NCBI GenBank assembly: GCA_007126575.1
Contig: SLBA01000176.1
Coordinates: 1-56,642, forward strand
Origin: Gemmatimonadota bacterium
GTDB lineage: Bacteria > Gemmatimonadota > Gemmatimonadetes > Longimicrobiales > Gaopeijiaceae
Direction of reading: 5' to 3'
Length of the DNA stretch: 56,642 bases
Within the stretch, counting starts at the first letter, position 1. Each line of letters starts with the position of its first letter. A program made the translations under genes and the position numbers. Positions 27,367 through 35,837 of the stretch are shown here, piece by piece. The notes under the pieces were generated by a model. The model was not told where the DNA came from. It did no database searches and saw only the letters and a program-made list of their open reading frames with translations.

Positions 27367-29612
27367 AGGTCGCTCACCTCTCCGACCTGCAGCTGGGGCT
27401 GCGCGTCTTTCCAAAGGTCGAGCGGGGATGGAATCTCAGGGAGCGGGACCTGGCGGCGATCTTTCACACTGCTGTCCAGGAGCTGGCGCGACTGGGACCC
27501 GACCTGGTGCTCCTGAGCGGAAACGTTTTCGATCGCCCCGACCCCCCCTCCACCGCCTTTCTGACGATCACTCGCGGGATCCGGACCCTTCAGGATCTCC
27601 TCCCCGGCGTTCCGATCCTCGCGATCGCGGGGGAGCGGGACACCCCCAGGGCCCCCGCGGACCCGGGTCCCGTGGCCGTGCTCGACGCCCTGCCCGGAGT
27701 CGAGGCGGCGTCGGGAGCTCCCCGCGCGGTGCACCTGAAGGCCCTCGGGGCCCACGTCCTCATGGTTCCCTACCGGGCCGCGATCCGCCCTCCCTTTCCT
27801 CAGCTCCGCCCCGATCCGTCGGCCCGCTGGAATCTCCTCCTCCTCAGGGGGAACCCCGGGGATCGACCGGGTGCCCTCGCACTCGATCCCGAGGGGTGGG
27901 ACTACGTGGCACTCGGGGGAGGACGCTCCGCGCGGGTCTGGGGACCCGAGCCGGGCCGAGTCCGTACGGCGGGATCCCTCGAGCGCCTGGGGGTCGACCC
28001 CTGGCGGGAGTCCGCGGTCGAGAAGGGGTTCTGGACCTTCGACCTGGTCTCGCACGAGGGCGAGTTTCACCCCCTTCCCGCGCGGCCGGTGATCGATCTG
28101 GCTCCGGTCCGCGTCGAAGAGGATTCCGGGGAGGGCACGCGGCGCCTCCGGGAGCTCCTCGAGGGCCTCCCCGGGGGGATCGAGGGCAAGATCCTCCGGG
28201 TCCGGCTTCGCGGCCCCCGGGCCGGGATCGAGGAGGGGGTCTCACCCGGACTCCTTTCGGCGATCCGGCGTCGCGCCGCGCATCTCGAGCTCCAGGCGGG
28301 GCCCGGTGACGAGCGGCTCCCGGAATCTCTGGCAGAGCGACCCGCCGCGGGCCCGGCGAGCAGGGGGGATCTCGTCTGGACCCCCACGGGACGGGAGCCT
28401 GGGGTCGAGTCCGAGGTGCGCCTCACGCCGGGACTGCTGGGCGTGATCGGCGAACGTCCCGAGGATCGCCTCCTCCTGAGCGAGCATTTCGGAGACCCAT
28501 CGGGCGATCCGCACCCCCGTCTCCTCTCCCTGCGGCTTCGGTGGCCGTCGCCCGAAGACCTCCCCTCTTCGGCCTTCCGCCCCTGGCGCTCCGGTCCGAG
28601 CCCCGATCCCGCCCGGCCCGGGGGCGTGGTCGCTCCCCGCATCGCCACGCGCGACCCGGCGCGCCTGCAGACGCTCAGGGCCGACTGGATCGAGGCGGTG
28701 GGCGACCTCGAGGCCATGAACCTCGAGTGGGTACGCGAACGTCAGGAGGCGGATTCGCGGCTGACCGCCTACCGGGATCGCGCCCGGGAGCTGCGGGGTC
28801 GGCTTCGAGCCGTCGAGGAGGCCGGGGCCGAGGCCGAATGCCCCACGTGCGGTCGTCCACTTGCCGAGGCTCATCCCGAGTTTCGCGATGCGCTGCGGGA
28901 GGAGTGGGAGGACGTGGTTCAGGACGGACAGTGGTGGAAACGGAGGAGGGAGCAGCTCGAGGAGAAGCCCGACACCCTGCGCGATCTGGACCGCCGGGTG
29001 CTGGAGCTGCAGTCCGAGCTCGAGGAGGCGGCCGAGGGGATCTTCCCTTCCGATCCGGAGGGCTCGTCCACCGCTGGAGATTCCCCGGCCACGGGAGATC
29101 CCGGCTCCGACACAGGTCCCCCGCCATCGCCCACATCCGCCTTTCTGCCACACGACCCGTTCGGTCTGGCCGGTGACCTTCTCGGCCGAATCACCGGGGG
29201 GCGCATCCAGGCGCTGGTCCCGGAGCCCGACACCGGGGCCTGGTTCGTCCGGAGTCTCGCGGGAGAGGTTCGGCGACCCGCCCCCGGCGACCTACCCCTC
29301 GTATCGGCGGCGATGCAGCTTGCGGTGGCGACCCGGGAGCGCGCGCCCTTCATCGTCCTCCGCCAGTTCGCGGCGACCACCGACGACGACGAGGTGGTGA
29401 GCCTCCTTCAGCTCCTGGGGGCGACCCGGTTGGCGATCCCCGTGCTGGTCCTGCTCACCCCCGCGCTCGCGGAGCGCATCCCGGAGCTCCTGGTCGGCGC
29501 GATCGAAGTCCAGCGCGACGACGATGGACGTGCCCGGATCCGGGAATCGGGCTCCGGACGGCCGGTCGTCACGGTTCCGGCGACAATTCGAGCAGCTCGC
29601 CCTCCAGCCTGA
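27363..29612 (+). CDS. single-chain pseudo-SbcD/SbcC (Mre11-Rad50-like) fusion with retained zinc hook
   Basis: 749 residues. Residues 1-240 follow the SbcD/Mre11 phosphoesterase order, but its metal ligands are changed: DxH reads DLQ (8-10), GD reads GN (53-54), GNHD reads GERD (90-93), the conserved His is Arg 162, and GHxH reads GGGR (185-188). Residues 350-385 resemble the Rad50 N-lobe with a lost P-loop (VIGERPEDRLLL). A charged helical arm (about 432-490) leads to the zinc-hook motif CPTCG at 493-497 and a return arm to 555. A Pro/Ser linker precedes a Rad50 C-lobe-like end: RITGGRI (609-615), signature replaced by APGDL, Walker B replaced by FIVLRQF. Hydrolytic activity looks lost; a structural, hook-mediated role is inferred. 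It overlaps the convergent hyuA end by 44 bases. Confidence 0.75.
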   Translation: MKVAHLSDLQLGLRVFPKVERGWNLRERDLAAIFHTAVQELARLGPDLVLLSGNVFDRPDPPSTAFLTITRGIRTLQDLLPGVPILAIAGERDTPRAPADPGPVAVLDALPGVEAASGAPRAVHLKALGAHVLMVPYRAAIRPPFPQLRPDPSARWNLLLLRGNPGDRPGALALDPEGWDYVALGGGRSARVWGPEPGRVRTAGSLERLGVDPWRESAVEKGFWTFDLVSHEGEFHPLPARPVIDLAPVRVEEDSGEGTRRLRELLEGLPGGIEGKILRVRLRGPRAGIEEGVSPGLLSAIRRRAAHLELQAGPGDERLPESLAERPAAGPASRGDLVWTPTGREPGVESEVRLTPGLLGVIGERPEDRLLLSEHFGDPSGDPHPRLLSLRLRWPSPEDLPSSAFRPWRSGPSPDPARPGGVVAPRIATRDPARLQTLRADWIEAVGDLEAMNLEWVRERQEADSRLTAYRDRARELRGRLRAVEEAGAEAECPTCGRPLAEAHPEFRDALREEWEDVVQDGQWWKRRREQLEEKPDTLRDLDRRVLELQSELEEAAEGIFPSDPEGSSTAGDSPATGDPGSDTGPPPSPTSAFLPHDPFGLAGDLLGRITGGRIQALVPEPDTGAWFVRSLAGEVRRPAPGDLPLVSAAMQLAVATRERAPFIVLRQFAATTDDDEVVSLLQLLGATRLAIPVLVLLTPALAERIPELLVGAIEVQRDDDGRARIRESGSGRPVVTVPATIRAARPPA

Positions 29613-31611
29613 GCACCCGCCACCCCGGTGGGACCCAGAGGGTTGACGAGTACTCCAGCACGAGGGCTGGACCGGGGAGCGCTTCGGCCGGGAGCGCACT
29701 GCGCCAGTATACCGGGGTGTCGAGCGTGCGGCCGCGCCAACGGACCTGCGCCCGCTCATGGGCCCTCCGTTCGGGTTCCGGGGAGAGCGTCGAGGGGGGA
29801 GAGAGCCCGGGGGCGCTCACCCGGACCCGAGCGGTGACGGCCTCGACCACCGCCCCTTCGCGCCGATAGCCGTAGCGCGCTTCGTGCTCCTCGTGAAAGG
29901 CCTCGATCCAGCGCTCGGCGGGCACTTCGAGCTCCCAGCTCTGACCCCGATAGCGGGCGTCGATCCGGGCGGTCACCGAGAGGGAGTCCGGATCCAGTCC
30001 CTCGGCTTCGAGCTCGGCTCGGCCCACACGCTCGATTTCGCGCACCGCCTCGGCCACGTCGGACTCGGCAGCGGGGTCGTCGGAGCTTCGCAGGAGGGTG
30101 CGCGTCCGGTCCCTCACGACCGGGGCGGCGAGCATCCCCCAGGCCGAGGCGAGCCCCGGGTCGGGCGGGACCAGGACGCCCCGGGCCCCCAGTCGTCCCG
30201 CGAGCTCGGCGGCATGCAGGCCCCCGGCCCCCCCGAACGAGAAGAGATGGAAGTCGTCGGGGTCCACCCCGCGCTCCACCGAGATCACCCGGAGGGCCCG
30301 CTCCATCGTGGCGTCGGCCACCTCGATCACCCCCTCGGCCGCCGCGTCGGGATCCGTTCCGAGCTCACGGGCCAGCGCCTCGAGCGGCTCCCGCACGGCG
30401 TCGCGATCGAGCCGGGCCGTCCCTCCCAGGAAGCCCTCGGGGCGCAGGCGTCCCAGCCACAGGTTCGCGTCGGTCACGGTCACTTCGGTGCCCCCCCGCC
30501 CGTAGCTGATCGGGCCGGGCTGGGCACCCGCGCTTTCCGGGCCGACCCGAAGTGCGCCGCCGGCGTCGACTCGGGCGATCGAACCACCCCCGGCCCCCAC
30601 GGTGTGAATATCCATCAGGGGGATCGCCACCGGCTGATCCCCGACCCTCCCTTCCCGGGTCGTCAGCAGGCGGTCCGGGACCATGGACACATCGGTCGAG
30701 GTCCCGCCCATGTCGAAGCTGAGCAGCCGGGTACGTCCCACGCGACGCCCATGCTCCAGGGCGCCCGCCACCCCGCCGGCGGGACCCGAGAGGACCGTTC
30801 GAACCGGCTCCGAAATGGCCCGCGAGAGCGGAAGGGCCCCCCCGGCGGATCCCATCACCCGGATCTCGGTCGCTTCGGCGCCCTCCCGAAGGCGGGTCAG
30901 GTATCGAGCCATGCGGGGCGCGACGAAGGCGTTCACCACGGTCGTCGAACACCGCTCGTATTCCCGAAACTCGGGAAGGATGCGCGACGAGACACTGACC
31001 GGGGGGCGGGCGGGGTGGGGCGGGGCGCTTCCGTCCTCGCCGCCCTCTCCGTCATTTCCGCCGGTGAGGGCCGAGGCGACCGCCTCCTCGTGGCGGTCCG
31101 AGGCGTAGCTGTGTAGCAGGCAGATCGCGATCGACTCCACCGCACCGAGTGCCTCGGCCAGGCGCGCGAGCTCGTCGGGCTCGACCGGGGTGACCTCGCG
31201 ACCCTCGGTGTCGAGTCGGCCGGCGATCCCGTGCCGGTCTTCGCGCGAGACGAGCGGGGGGGGCCGGTGCCCGACGAGTGCGTAGAGCTGGGGGCGGTCC
31301 TGCCGGCCGATCTCGACCACATCCTCGAATCCCCGATTCGTGATCAGCCCGACCCGGGCGCCCTTTCGCTCGAGCACCGCATTGGTGGCGACGGTGGTCC
31401 CGTGAATCAGGAGGAGCTCCTCGCCCCCGGTGCGCTCGCCCAGGAGCGTCCGTAGCCCCTCGAGCACGGCACGCGACGGGTCGTCGGGGGTCGAAGGGAC
31501 CTTGAGCGCCGTGAGGGACTCGCCGCGCAGCAGGAGCAGGTCGGTGAACGTCCCTCCCGCGTCGGCGGCAACCACGACGGCCGTTGACTTTTGTCCGTGC
31601 GGACGGGACAT
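29569..31611 (-). CDS. hyuA: hydantoinase A / 5-oxoprolinase-family protein
   Basis: A 680-residue ASKHA-fold ATPase of the HyuA family. It shows VVVAADAGGTFTDLLLL near the N-terminus, HGTTVATNAVLERKG, RILPEFREYERCSTTVVNA, LLSFDMGGTSTDVSM and LFSFGGAGGLHA. HyuA proteins cleave hydantoins or 5-oxoproline with ATP, usually with a HyuB subunit; none is in the window. A Gly/Glu/Pro-rich insertion lies at about residues 165-185. ATG 31611 follows a purine-rich stretch; ATG 31647 is an alternative. It is divergent from trpE, with 48 bases between starts. Confidence 0.92.
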   Translation of the reverse strand: MSRPHGQKSTAVVVAADAGGTFTDLLLLRGESLTALKVPSTPDDPSRAVLEGLRTLLGERTGGEELLLIHGTTVATNAVLERKGARVGLITNRGFEDVVEIGRQDRPQLYALVGHRPPPLVSREDRHGIAGRLDTEGREVTPVEPDELARLAEALGAVESIAICLLHSYASDRHEEAVASALTGGNDGEGGEDGSAPPHPARPPVSVSSRILPEFREYERCSTTVVNAFVAPRMARYLTRLREGAEATEIRVMGSAGGALPLSRAISEPVRTVLSGPAGGVAGALEHGRRVGRTRLLSFDMGGTSTDVSMVPDRLLTTREGRVGDQPVAIPLMDIHTVGAGGGSIARVDAGGALRVGPESAGAQPGPISYGRGGTEVTVTDANLWLGRLRPEGFLGGTARLDRDAVREPLEALARELGTDPDAAAEGVIEVADATMERALRVISVERGVDPDDFHLFSFGGAGGLHAAELAGRLGARGVLVPPDPGLASAWGMLAAPVVRDRTRTLLRSSDDPAAESDVAEAVREIERVGRAELEAEGLDPDSLSVTARIDARYRGQSWELEVPAERWIEAFHEEHEARYGYRREGAVVEAVTARVRVSAPGLSPPSTLSPEPERRAHERAQVRWRGRTLDTPVYWRSALPAEALPGPALVLEYSSTLWVPPGWRVLRLEGELLELSPEP

Positions 31612-31659
31612 TCCCGCCCTTCCCGCCTCTTGTTTCCCGTCGGTCATCGAGTCTGATCC

Positions 31660-33165
31660 ATGGAACTGGTCCCTTCCTTCGAAGAGTTCGTGACGTTGGC
31701 GCGTGGGGCCCGGGTGGTCCCGCTCCGCGGCGAGTTTCTTTTCGATATCGATACGGCGGTCACCGCCTACCACAAGCTGGCGCGTCCCCCCTTCGGCTTC
31801 CTTCTCGAGTCCGTGGTCGGAGGTGAAACCTGGGCCCGCTACTCCTTCCTGGGAACCTCGCCCGCCGCGGCCTGGCGTCTGCAGGGCGACCGGGTGTCGT
31901 GGTGGACCCCCGAAGACGGGTGGACTCCGGTCGAGACCGGCGACCCCCTCTCGGACCTCGATCGCCGACTCCAGGAACGGACTCCCGCCGAGGTACCGGG
32001 CCTGCCCCGCTTCTGGGGCGGCGCCGTAGGGTACTTCGGGTACGACGTGGTGCGCCAGATCGAGCACCTTCCCGACGCCCCCGTCGACGGGGGCGACCTG
32101 CCGGATGCACTGATGGTCTTCACCGATGTGGTGCTGGCGATCGACAACCTCAAGGGGCGGGCGATGGCGATCCGGGCGGTCCCGGTCGAGCCCGGGCTGG
32201 ATCGGACCGAGCTTCGCCGGCGCTACGAGGCGTCGCGGGCGGCGATCGAGAGCACGGTCGAGACCCTTCGGACGGCACCGGGCCCCTCTCCCCTCTCCCT
32301 GGGCCGGGAGCCCGAGGGCGACCCTCCCTTCCGGAGCACCTTCGAGCGGGCCGATTTCGAAGGGGCGGTCGAGCGCGTCCGGGAGTACATCCTGGCCGGC
32401 GACGCCTTCCAGGTGGTGCTGAGCCAGCGCCTCGAGATGGAACTGCGCGCCGAGCCCTTCGATCTGTACCGGGCGCTGCGCACCCTGAACCCTTCGCCGT
32501 ATCTCTACTTTCTCGAGATGGACGGCGTACGCCTGGTGGGATCCTCACCCGAGGTGCTCACCCGGGTCGAAGACGGCCGGGTGACGCTGCGCCCGATCGC
32601 CGGTACCCGGCGCCGTGGTGCCACACCCGAGGAGGATCGCGCGCTCGCCGAGGATCTGCGGGCCGACGAGAAGGAGCTGGCCGAGCACCGCATGCTCGTG
32701 GACCTGGGTCGCAACGACGTGGGGCGGGTGGCTCGCTACGGCACCGTCACGGTTCCCGACCTGATGGTGATCGAGCGCTACTCGCACGTCATGCACATCG
32801 TGTCGCAGGTCGAGGGCGAGCTGCGCGATGGGCTCTCGGCGCTCGACGTCCTGCGCGCCTCCTTCCCGGCCGGAACGGTCTCGGGCGCCCCGAAGATCCG
32901 CGCCATGGAGATCATCGACGAACTCGAACCGGTACGACGCGGTCCCTACGCGGGGGCGGTGGGCTACCTCGGCTACGGCGGCCGAACGATGGATACCGCG
33001 ATCGCGATCCGAACGGTCCTCGCTCACGAGGGGCGAGCGTACGTTCAGGCGGGTGCGGGCATCGTGGCCGACTCCGACCCCGGCCGGGAGTACGAAGAGA
33101 CCCTGAACAAGGCGCGCGCCCTCCTGAGGGCAGCCGTGATGGTCGGAGAGGGGAGCGGGGACTGA
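31660..33165 (+). CDS. trpE: anthranilate synthase component I
   Basis: A 501-residue chorismate-using enzyme making anthranilate for tryptophan synthesis. The N-terminal domain keeps the LLES motif (FGFLLESV) of the tryptophan feedback site, so it is probably end-product inhibited. The catalytic domain has LNPSPYLYFLEMDG, GSSPEVL, RPIAGTRRRGATPEED, DLGRNDVGRV, FPAGTVSGAPKIRAMEII and a C-terminal AGIVADSDPGREYEET. PIAGT, with Ala where PabB has Lys, marks it as TrpE. No glutaminase gene adjoins it; PabA at 54293 could supply ammonia to both enzymes. Confidence 0.95.
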   Translation: MELVPSFEEFVTLARGARVVPLRGEFLFDIDTAVTAYHKLARPPFGFLLESVVGGETWARYSFLGTSPAAAWRLQGDRVSWWTPEDGWTPVETGDPLSDLDRRLQERTPAEVPGLPRFWGGAVGYFGYDVVRQIEHLPDAPVDGGDLPDALMVFTDVVLAIDNLKGRAMAIRAVPVEPGLDRTELRRRYEASRAAIESTVETLRTAPGPSPLSLGREPEGDPPFRSTFERADFEGAVERVREYILAGDAFQVVLSQRLEMELRAEPFDLYRALRTLNPSPYLYFLEMDGVRLVGSSPEVLTRVEDGRVTLRPIAGTRRRGATPEEDRALAEDLRADEKELAEHRMLVDLGRNDVGRVARYGTVTVPDLMVIERYSHVMHIVSQVEGELRDGLSALDVLRASFPAGTVSGAPKIRAMEIIDELEPVRRGPYAGAVGYLGYGGRTMDTAIAIRTVLAHEGRAYVQAGAGIVADSDPGREYEETLNKARALLRAAVMVGEGSGD

Positions 33166-33189
33166 AGCGGACCCGAACCCGCAACGGGA

Positions 33190-34557
33190 TCAGCGCTGAC
33201 CGGCTCGCTGCATGAAGTTCATGATCGTCTCGATCCCCAGCTCGAGGTGCGCCTCGGGGAACCACTCGTCCGGCGCGTGCATGTTGGCCCCGGGAAGCGC
33301 GAAGCCGAGCAGGATGGCGGGCGCGCCGAGCTCCCGCTCGAACTCTCCGACGATCGGGATCGATCCGCCCTCACCGGTGAGCACCGGCTCCACGTCGAAG
33401 GCGTCGCGCAGCGCCGCCCGGGCCGCCTCGAAGAAGGGGCCCGCGAGGCGGGCGCGCCACGGATGGCCTCCGTGGAGCTCGACCACCTCGGCGACCACGC
33501 CGGGTGAGGCGACGGCCGCCACATGGCTGCGAAGCAGCTCGATGGTCCGGTCGGGGTCCTGGTCGGGGACCAGCCGACAGCTCACCTTCGCCATCGCTTC
33601 GGCCGGGAGCACCGTCTTCGCTCCCTCGCCCGTGTACCCGGAGAGCAGGCCGTTCACCTCGCAGGTGGGGCGGATCCAGAGCCGCTCCAGCGTCGAGTAT
33701 CCCGACTCGCCCGCCAGGCGCGGGGACCCCACGCCTTCACGGAACTCCTCGTCGGAGAAGGGGAGCGAGGCGATTCCGTCCCGGGTCTCGGTGCCCCAGT
33801 CCACCACGGCGTCGTAGAAGCCCGGGATCGCCACCCGCCCCTCCGCGTCGTGCAGGGTGGCCAGGATGCGGGCGAGTTCGGTGGCCGCGTTTGGGACCGC
33901 CCCCCCGTAGGCTCCGGAGTGCAGGTCGGAGCGCGCGCCCCGGATCCGGATCTCGGCGTATGCGAGTCCCCGGAGCGAGAAGAGCAGGGAGGGCTGGCCG
34001 GGCGCGAACATCGCCGAATCCGAGATCACCACGGCGTCGGCCCCGAGGCGCTCGCGGTACTTCTGGACGAAGCCGAGCAGGTTCGGCGACCCGATCTCCT
34101 CCTCTCCCTCGGCCAGGACCACCACGTTGACCGGGAGCGACCCCCGGGTACGGAGGATCACGTCGAGAGCGGCCAGGTGCAGGAAGAGCTGGCCCTTGTC
34201 GTCGGCCGCCCCCCGGGCGTAGATGCGCCCGTCCCGAATCTCGGGCTCGAAGGGAGGGGAGCTCCACAGGTCGAGCGGCTCGGGGGGCTGCACGTCGTAG
34301 TGCCCGTAGATCAGGAGCGTGGGGGCGTCGGGGCCGGCCCCACGCCAGCTGCCGAGCGCGACCGGGTGCCCGCCCGTCTCGAGGATCTCGGACTCGAGGC
34401 CGGAGCGTCGCATGTGATCTCGGACCCACTCGGCCGCGGCGCGCGTGTCCGTGGCATGCTCGGAACGGGCGCTCACCGAGGGAATCCGAAGCAACTCGAA
34501 GAGCTCTTCGCGCAGGCGATCGAGTTCGACGGTGAGGGTCGCGCGCAGATCATTCAT
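33190..34557 (-). CDS. M20-family metallopeptidase (dipeptidase)
   Basis: 455 residues. Zinc ligands appear in YGHYDVQPP (His and Asp), GAADDKGQ, the catalytic LAEGEEEIGSPNL and ISDSAMF, with the last His in the C-terminal GANMHAPDEWF. The central dimerisation domain begins near ARSDLHSGAYGGAVPN. This layout is the carnosinase/CPG2-like dipeptidase branch. There is no signal peptide, so it is probably cytoplasmic. It converges on trpE with a 24-base gap. Confidence 0.93.
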   Translation of the reverse strand: MNDLRATLTVELDRLREELFELLRIPSVSARSEHATDTRAAAEWVRDHMRRSGLESEILETGGHPVALGSWRGAGPDAPTLLIYGHYDVQPPEPLDLWSSPPFEPEIRDGRIYARGAADDKGQLFLHLAALDVILRTRGSLPVNVVVLAEGEEEIGSPNLLGFVQKYRERLGADAVVISDSAMFAPGQPSLLFSLRGLAYAEIRIRGARSDLHSGAYGGAVPNAATELARILATLHDAEGRVAIPGFYDAVVDWGTETRDGIASLPFSDEEFREGVGSPRLAGESGYSTLERLWIRPTCEVNGLLSGYTGEGAKTVLPAEAMAKVSCRLVPDQDPDRTIELLRSHVAAVASPGVVAEVVELHGGHPWRARLAGPFFEAARAALRDAFDVEPVLTGEGGSIPIVGEFERELGAPAILLGFALPGANMHAPDEWFPEAHLELGIETIMNFMQRAGQR

Positions 34558-34608
34558 GCCGGAGACTCCGGAAACTCGGGAAGGGCTCGAGAAGGGGGTC
34601 GTGCGGGG

Positions 34609-34887
34609 TCAGATCAGGGTGCGCAGGCCCCAGCGGTAGATCCAGGTGAGGAGCGCGGCGAGCAGCACGGCGCTGATCATCCCACCCAGGCTGAGCGCCA
34701 CGGGATCGTAGAAATGGAAGAGCCCGACGCCGAGCATCCCCCCGATGACCGCACCGAAGGCGCCCAGGACGGCCAGCAGGACGTCGTGCCCCGGCTGCGC
34801 TTCGGGCCGCTTGACGAGGAATTTCATCGAGAGCCCGACCACGGCGCCCAGCACGATCCAGATGCCCACTCCGATCCAGTTTTCCAT
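34609..34887 (-). CDS. GlsB/YeaQ/YmgE-family small membrane protein
   Basis: 92 residues with three hydrophobic helices and the glycine-rich patterns of this family: IWIVLGAVVGLSMKFLV, LLAVLGAFGAVIGGMLG and LSLGGMISAVLLAALL. The family, also called transglycosylase-associated, is small, integral and often stress-induced, with unknown activity. It lies downstream of the PspA-like gene on the same strand, which supports an envelope-stress setting. Confidence 0.85.
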   Translation of the reverse strand: MENWIGVGIWIVLGAVVGLSMKFLVKRPEAQPGHDVLLAVLGAFGAVIGGMLGVGLFHFYDPVALSLGGMISAVLLAALLTWIYRWGLRTLI

Positions 34888-34980
34888 CGATGCTCCACTC
34901 CGTGCGATCCGTTGATTCGTCGGGGTGCGCCGAAGGGCGCGCCCGAGAAGGACAATCTATGAAACCATGGCTGCGTAAAC

Positions 34981-35018
34981 CACCCCGGGTGTGTCGAGGT
35001 TCCACCCACCCCGGGTGG
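34981..35018 (-). repeat. direct repeat of CACCCCGGGTG; possible terminator of the PspA-like gene
   Basis: CACCCCGGGTG occurs at 34981-34991 and 35007-35017. Each copy is nearly self-complementary and the two can also pair with each other. They lie 20-57 bases beyond the PspA-like stop. There is no U-tract, so termination is only a suggestion. Confidence 0.35.
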
Positions 35019-35037
35019 GCCGCGGGGCCCGCCGAGG

Positions 35038-35709
35038 CTATCGGTCCCGACCCATCCTCCGCTTGAGTTCTTCGAGGCGGGCGTCTACGTCGGCCCGAGC
35101 GGCTTCCTCGGAGCGCTCCCGGTCCCAGGTCGAGGCCTCGACCCCGTCCAGGTTCATCTCTCCGAACTCCTGTGCCGCCTGCGCCCGGGCATCGAAGTCG
35201 GAGATCCGCTCCGCCATCTCGTCCATGCGGGCGAAGAGGTCGTCGGCCTCCTCAATCCGATCACGGGCCCCGGTGCGCCCCGCCGTAGCGGTCAGGGAGT
35301 CGCGGCGGGTCCGCGCCTCCTTGAGCTGCTCGGTCATCGCCTGCATCTCGTCGCGCCGGTCGGCCAGCTCCTTCTCGAGGACGGCGACCTTCTCTTCGAG
35401 CAAGTCCCGACGCCGCAGGTGCCGCGCCGCGAACTCCGCCGCCACCCGAGCGGTCTCGTCGTCGCCGATCCGGCGGGCCATCTCCTCGCGTCTCAGGCAG
35501 GTCCGAAGCTCCCCGTCCTCGGACTCGAGCTCGGCGCGGGTCCGCTCGAGCTGGTCCGAGAGCTCGCCGAGCCGGACCCGGGAATCGACCAACTCCTGGT
35601 TCATCGCACGAAGGAGCTTGTCGGCCGCCTCGGGCACGGCGTCGCGGTTGAGCTCCTTCTTGAAGTTCTCGGTGGCCTCCCGGAAGGCCTCTCTCAGCGA
35701 TTCGAACAT
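35038..35709 (-). CDS. PspA/IM30-like coiled-coil protein
   Basis: 223 residues, almost entirely charged coiled coil. An amphipathic N-terminus (MFESLREAFREATENF) precedes helices with the PspA order: a long hairpin (about 40-150), a Gly/Ala break near GRTGARD, and a last helix ending DVDARLEELKRRMG. PspA proteins bind and protect the inner membrane under stress. Similarity is by pattern and not by a diagnostic motif, so a different coiled-coil family is possible. It sits downstream of the ECF sigma gene, behind a strong terminator. Confidence 0.7.
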   Translation of the reverse strand: MFESLREAFREATENFKKELNRDAVPEAADKLLRAMNQELVDSRVRLGELSDQLERTRAELESEDGELRTCLRREEMARRIGDDETARVAAEFAARHLRRRDLLEEKVAVLEKELADRRDEMQAMTEQLKEARTRRDSLTATAGRTGARDRIEEADDLFARMDEMAERISDFDARAQAAQEFGEMNLDGVEASTWDRERSEEAARADVDARLEELKRRMGRDR

Positions 35710-35750
35710 CGATGCGCCCCTGCGTTCCGGCCTCTCGGCCCTCCATTGAA

Positions 35751-35780
35751 AACGGCGGACCCCGTCCGGAGTCCGCCGTT
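35751..35780 (-). terminator. intrinsic terminator after the ECF sigma gene
   Basis: AACGGCGGAC (35751-35760) and GTCCGCCGTT (35771-35780) form a perfect 10-bp stem with a 10-base loop. On the minus strand the stem is followed by TTCAATGG, so with the stem's last bases the transcript gains a short U-run (GTTTTCAAT). Confidence 0.75.
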
Positions 35781-35810
35781 CAATCTATCTCGCTTTGCCC
35801 GAACGCGCGT

Positions 35811-35826
35811 CCCCTCACTCGAGGGG
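35811..35826 (-). terminator. short hairpin just past the ECF sigma stop
   Basis: CCCCTC (35811-35816), loop ACTC, GAGGGG (35821-35826): a perfect 6-bp stem 12 bases beyond the ECF sigma stop codon. It has no U-tract and may help the stronger terminator downstream or protect the mRNA end. Confidence 0.45.
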
Positions 35827-35837
35827 AGGGACCCCGA

